DNA of 64,000 bases from Georgenia daeguensis (GTDB lineage: Bacteria; Actinomycetota; Actinomycetes; Actinomycetales; Actinomycetaceae), in NCBI RefSeq assembly GCF_039537705.1, contig NZ_BAABBA010000001.1:62001-126000 (forward strand), written 5' to 3'. The translations under genes and the position numbers were made by a program. The notes beneath the pieces are model-generated. The model had not been told where the DNA came from and made no database searches. It worked only from the letters and a program-made list of their open reading frames with translations. This document shows, piece by piece, positions 61,135-64,000 of the stretch (positions are counted from its first letter, which is position 1; the number at the start of each line of letters is the position of its first letter).

Positions 61135-61416
61135 TCAGGAACGGACGAGTCGGGCGATCGCCGCGGCGGCCTCGGTGACCTTCTCCTGGCCCTCCTCGTC
61201 GGAGGACCGAGCGGCCTCGACGACGCAGTGGCCGAGATGGTCCTCGACCAGGCCGATGCCGACCGCCTGCAACGCCTTGGTGACCGCGGAGATCTGGGTG
61301 AGCACGTCGATGCAGTACGTGTCCTCGTCGACCATGCGCGCGATGCCGCGCACCTGGCCCTCGATGCGACGCAGCCGCCGGGCGTAGTCGTCCTTCGTGC
61401 CGCTGTAGCCGGCCAT
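61135..61416 (-). CDS. csoR: copper-sensing repressor CsoR
   Basis: A 93-residue CsoR/RcnR (DUF156) repressor: RLRRIEGQVRGIARMVDEDT, then YCIDVLTQISAVTKALQAVG and EDHLGHCVVEAARSSDEE, which supply the Cys/His/Cys Cu(I) triad. ATG 61416 has GGGGAGG upstream. It derepresses itself, copZ and copA when copper binds; a CsoR box lies 57 bp upstream. Confidence 0.96.
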   Translation of the reverse strand: MAGYSGTKDDYARRLRRIEGQVRGIARMVDEDTYCIDVLTQISAVTKALQAVGIGLVEDHLGHCVVEAARSSDEEGQEKVTEAAAAIARLVRS

Positions 61417-61472
61417 GACGCCCCTCCCCGTCCGTGTGCACCGACCCCTGTGGTCGGCGCCCGACTGAAACG

Positions 61473-61489
61473 GTACCCCTAGGGGGTAT
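61473..61489. promoter_or_regulatory. CsoR operator
   Basis: GTACCCCTAGGGGGTAT matches the pseudo-palindromic TACCCC-TA-GGGGTA box of CsoR-type operators. It lies upstream of csoR. Confidence 0.9.
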
Positions 61490-61564
61490 CCGTGTCGAGG
61501 GGACCTTGGTCCTTCCGGCTTCTGCCTGTGTCGACGTTGCTGCGAACGGTGCGGTCGACGGCTC

Positions 61565-61620
61565 AGTGCTCCTGGGCAGACGAAGTGGTCCCGAAAGCAC
61601 TTCATCTGCCCGGGAGCACT
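61565..61620. terminator. 23-bp arm hairpin after the YezG-like gene
   Basis: 61565-61587 pairs with 61598-61620 (AGTGCTCC...CACT ends) with two mismatches around a 10-base loop. A further partial copy of the right arm (AGCACTTCGCCTGCCC) follows. Probably terminates the minus-strand gene at 61755. Confidence 0.7.
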
Positions 61621-61754
61621 TCGCCTGCCCAGCAGCGTTCGCCCGGAGTGCTCGACCGGCCGACGAGCGATCGACGGCCTCGGAGCTCGACCGGCCGGCT
61701 CGACCGCCAGGGTCGCTACGCGCGAGCGAGAGGAGTCCGCGCGAACGTCGCCCC

Positions 61755-63338
61755 CTACGCCTCCGCGGGTGGCGCGGGTGGCGCGGGTGGCGCGAGTGGC
61801 GCGGGCGGCGCGGGCGGCGCGGACTCCGCGGGCGGGCCGTCGGGCCGCGCGTCGGACGCCTCGTCCTCCGCCAGGCGCTCGCGCAGCCAGTCGGGGATGT
61901 GCTCCTCGTCGCGCGGGTACCGGCGCAGGTCCTCGGCGTACTGCCCGGACTCGAGCGGCTTGGACCACTTCTGCTCGTGGGTGTAGTCCAGGTTCAGGGT
62001 CAGCTTGCCGGCTGGTTCGAGGGTGACCAGCGCGGCGAACCACGTGCCCTTGCCCGGCTCGAAGCTGGCGTGCCGCATCTCCGCCAGCGCCTTGCCGACG
62101 TCGCCGGGCAGGCCGGGCAGACCGACCTCCTTGCCGTCGGGGCCGGTCGAGGCGGCGAGCAGCTCGCCGCGCGTGCCGACCATGCGGCACAGCACCCGGG
62201 CGCGCGTCCACCCGGTCGGCGCCACGGAGACCAGGCCCTGGGCCACCCGCTGCAGGTGCGCGGCGTGCTTGGCCATCGGGCTGGCGGAGCCGTCCGCGCC
62301 GGCCCCGACGGTGACGACGGGACGCCCCACCGTCGGCGTGGCACCGGAGGCGCGGCGCGCGGGCGTCGTCGTCGCCGCCGGCTGCTGCGCGGCCGTCTTG
62401 AGCTGCCCCTCACGCGCCCAGCCGCGCGGCACCCGCTGGGCGTAGACCACGTCGGTCAGCGCGGACAGCGCGACGGTCGTCTCGTAGACGCCCGCGTCGA
62501 GCTTGTCCATGTGGAGGCGCTCGGCGATGTCGGCGTCGTGCGCGAGGGAGGCGACGCGGCAGAACTGCTCGCCCTCCTTGTTCGGGCCCTGGTCGACGAT
62601 CCGCACCGGGATGCCGTGCCAGCGGGCGCTCGCGTGGATCTCGAAGATCTCGAGGGCGTCGGCGGCCGGGACCTTGCGCGCCCACATGCCCGCCTCGGTG
62701 CGGCTGAACCCGTGCTGCTCGGCGTCCCGCGAGGGGGTGACCAGGGTCAGCACCGTGGGGTTGCCGGCCTCGTCGGTCGCGACGTCGGCCGCGAACGTGC
62801 CGACGTCGATCTTCGCCACGTGCCCGACGTACTTCGAGGGCACGATCGCGTGGAAGCTGTCGCCGTCGAGGTGGTTCTGCCAGCCGAACGCGACGCCGTG
62901 GTAGGTGCCGATCAGCTCGGGCTCGGCCTCGCCGGGCGTGAAGCGCCACAGCCGGGCGCCGGGCGTGAGGCGGGTGTGCTCGACCCAGGACAGCGGGGCG
63001 ACGACGTCGCCCGCCGACGTGAAGCCGGTGCCCGTGAACGGCGGGCGCTCGAGGAACGGCCCTCCCGTCCGGCGTCGGCCCTCCTCGTCCTGGCCGCCGG
63101 TGGCGGGGAGGACGACCGCCGTCGGGGAGACGGGCAGGTGCAGGACGTCGATCGGGGCGTCGGGGGAGAAGGGGGACCCAGGAAACCCGAGACCGTGAAG
63201 CTCGAAGAGGTCCGCCGTCGAGGTCACGCCGGCGACGTCGGCCGCGGGCACCACGTAGCCGGCGACCCGGTCGAGTCCTCGCTCGAGGTACGCGGCGGAC
63301 ATCGGGGGCGTGATCGCCTTCTGCAGGATGGTGGCCAT
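61755..63338 (-). CDS. two-domain protein with YezG-like C-terminus, unknown N-terminus
   Basis: A 527-residue protein. The N-terminal ~330 residues (LSWVEHTRLTPGARLWRFTP; GTYHGVAFGWQNHLDGDSFH; IVPSKYVGHVAKIDVGTFAA) are not recognised. Residues 370-500 end in GKGTWFAALVTLEPAGKLTL, LNLDYTHEQKWSKPL and YPRDEEHIPDWLRERL, a pattern typical of YezG/DUF600-type immunity proteins. The final 20 residues are Pro/Ala repeats encoded by 9-bp GC-rich repeats at 61766-61812. ATG 63338 has GGAGA upstream. Divergent from ppx. Confidence 0.75.
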   Translation of the reverse strand: MATILQKAITPPMSAAYLERGLDRVAGYVVPAADVAGVTSTADLFELHGLGFPGSPFSPDAPIDVLHLPVSPTAVVLPATGGQDEEGRRRTGGPFLERPPFTGTGFTSAGDVVAPLSWVEHTRLTPGARLWRFTPGEAEPELIGTYHGVAFGWQNHLDGDSFHAIVPSKYVGHVAKIDVGTFAADVATDEAGNPTVLTLVTPSRDAEQHGFSRTEAGMWARKVPAADALEIFEIHASARWHGIPVRIVDQGPNKEGEQFCRVASLAHDADIAERLHMDKLDAGVYETTVALSALTDVVYAQRVPRGWAREGQLKTAAQQPAATTTPARRASGATPTVGRPVVTVGAGADGSASPMAKHAAHLQRVAQGLVSVAPTGWTRARVLCRMVGTRGELLAASTGPDGKEVGLPGLPGDVGKALAEMRHASFEPGKGTWFAALVTLEPAGKLTLNLDYTHEQKWSKPLESGQYAEDLRRYPRDEEHIPDWLRERLAEDEASDARPDGPPAESAPPAPPAPLAPPAPPAPPAEA

Positions 63339-63420
63339 GAGGTCTCCGGTCGGGTGCGAGGTCCACGTCACAATAGGTGGTGCGGCGCCCGGCCGGGGAA
63401 CACGGCCGTACGGTAGGCCC

Positions 63421-64000
63421 ATGCGACTGGGCGTCCTGGACATCGGCTCCAACACGGTGCACCTGCTGGCCGTCGACGCGGAGCCCGCCGCCCGTCCGGA
63501 CCCGGCCGCCGACGTCGGCAGCACCGTGCGGCTGATGCGCTACCTCGACGACGACGGCGCGATCAACGCCGAGGGGATCGAGACCCTCGGGCTCGCGGTG
63601 CGCAAGGCGGTCAAGGCGGCGGGGAAGCTCGGGGTCGAGGAGATGGTCGGCCTCGCGACGTCGGCGATCCGGGAGGCGGCGAACGGTCCCGAGGTGCTCG
63701 CTCACCTCTCCGAGCTGGCCGGCGTGGAGCTACGGGTGCTCAGCGGCAAGCAGGAGGCCGAGCTGACGTTCCTGGCCGCGCGGCGCTGGCACGGCTGGGC
63801 CGCCGGGCGCCTCCTGGTCCTCGACATCGGCGGGGGCTCGCTGGAGATCGCCGCCGGGCTGGACGAGCGGCCCGAGTACGCCGTCTCCGTCCCCCTCGGG
63901 GCGGGCCGCCTCACGCGCCGGTTCCTGCACTCCGACCCGCCCAGCGAGAAGGAGGTCGACGCGCTGAAGGCCTACGTCAAGAAGACGCTCGCCGAGGTTG
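63421..64000 (+). CDS. Ppx/GppA-family phosphatase (partial, continues past the window)
   Basis: The first 193 codons of an exopolyphosphatase/guanosine pentaphosphate phosphatase: MRLGVLDIGSNTVHLLAVDA (phosphate 1 motif), GLATSAIREAANG, SGKQEAELTFLAARRWHG and LVLDIGGGSLEIAAG (phosphate 2 motif). Cleaves polyphosphate and/or pppGpp. No stop before the window end. 82 bp from the divergent YezG-like gene. Confidence 0.93.
   Translation, partial: MRLGVLDIGSNTVHLLAVDAEPAARPDPAADVGSTVRLMRYLDDDGAINAEGIETLGLAVRKAVKAAGKLGVEEMVGLATSAIREAANGPEVLAHLSELAGVELRVLSGKQEAELTFLAARRWHGWAAGRLLVLDIGGGSLEIAAGLDERPEYAVSVPLGAGRLTRRFLHSDPPSEKEVDALKAYVKKTLAEV

Noticed and set aside
61565..61620. Long hairpin as an insertion-sequence end
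   Set aside because: No transposase gene or target duplication nearby; position after a stop fits termination better.
63422..63914. Minus-strand open frames over the 3' window end
   Set aside because: The plus strand encodes a clear Ppx/GppA N-terminus that is open to the window end.

Overview
The window is very GC-rich, with dense, short-spaced genes, many GTG starts and GGAGG-type ribosome binding sites. Gene families (WYL regulators, DUF3618 and holin-like cassettes, HdeD, MSMEG-style small proteins, actinobacterial-type CopC, CsoR and flippase genes) point to a chromosome segment of an Actinomycetota member, most likely Micrococcales (for example a Georgenia- or Cellulomonas-like organism). 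The taxon is inference from gene content and base composition only. I see no rRNA, intact tRNA, insertion sequence, prophage or CRISPR array.

Layout. 0-12 kb: housekeeping and accessory genes (PQQ-type sugar dehydrogenase lipoprotein, BrkB/YihY membrane protein, APC permease, methyltransferase, HAD-IIA phosphatase, J-domain/NERD protein, YyaL-type thioredoxin-fold protein, Mug glycosylase, FAD/Rieske oxidoreductase). 12-21 kb: a carbohydrate island with a PfkB-type sugar kinase divergent from a three-gene sugar ABC importer (paired LacI-type operator candidates lie between them), facing an operon of a nucleotide-kinase-like protein, a GPH-family glucuronide symporter and beta-glucuronidase UidA. 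21-24 kb: uridine-kinase-like gene and an ATGA-coupled envelope cassette (apolipoprotein-like helical protein, holin-like protein, DUF3618 protein). 26-33 kb: parts of a quaternary-amine/osmoprotectant ABC transporter (ATPase, two permeases, and a separate substrate-binding lipoprotein that looks circularly permuted), interrupted by a RarD-like gene and by a zinc-type CDF exporter with its ArsR regulator. 34-43 kb: TetR/glyoxalase-fold pair, WYL-regulated DrrAB-type exporter, Pcm, Gfo/Idh oxidoreductase, DUF488, two histidine phosphatases, SGNH hydrolase and gluconokinase. 43-54 kb: small secreted protein, hydroxyacid dehydrogenase, LuxR-type regulator, CopC, DUF2079 membrane protein and a large pseudokinase-flippase protein with a co-transcribed membrane-anchored protein. 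54-58 kb: TetR with twin operators, alpha/beta hydrolase, HPP protein, a cysteine-free CsoR-like protein and a HAD phosphatase. 58-64 kb: csoR-copZ-copA copper-efflux operon behind a clear CsoR box, a YezG-like two-part protein and the start of an Ppx/GppA phosphatase that runs off the end.

Themes. Several regulators sit beside clean dyad sites (TetR at 34.76 kb and 55.2 kb, WYL at 37.18 kb, CsoR at 61.48 kb, LacI-type at 13.37 kb). A second theme is GC-rich tandem repeats (20-44 bp units) lying directly at or after stop codons of many genes, in some cases duplicating the stop codon itself. The most unusual single gene is the permuted osmoprotectant-binding lipoprotein at 32.0-33.1 kb.
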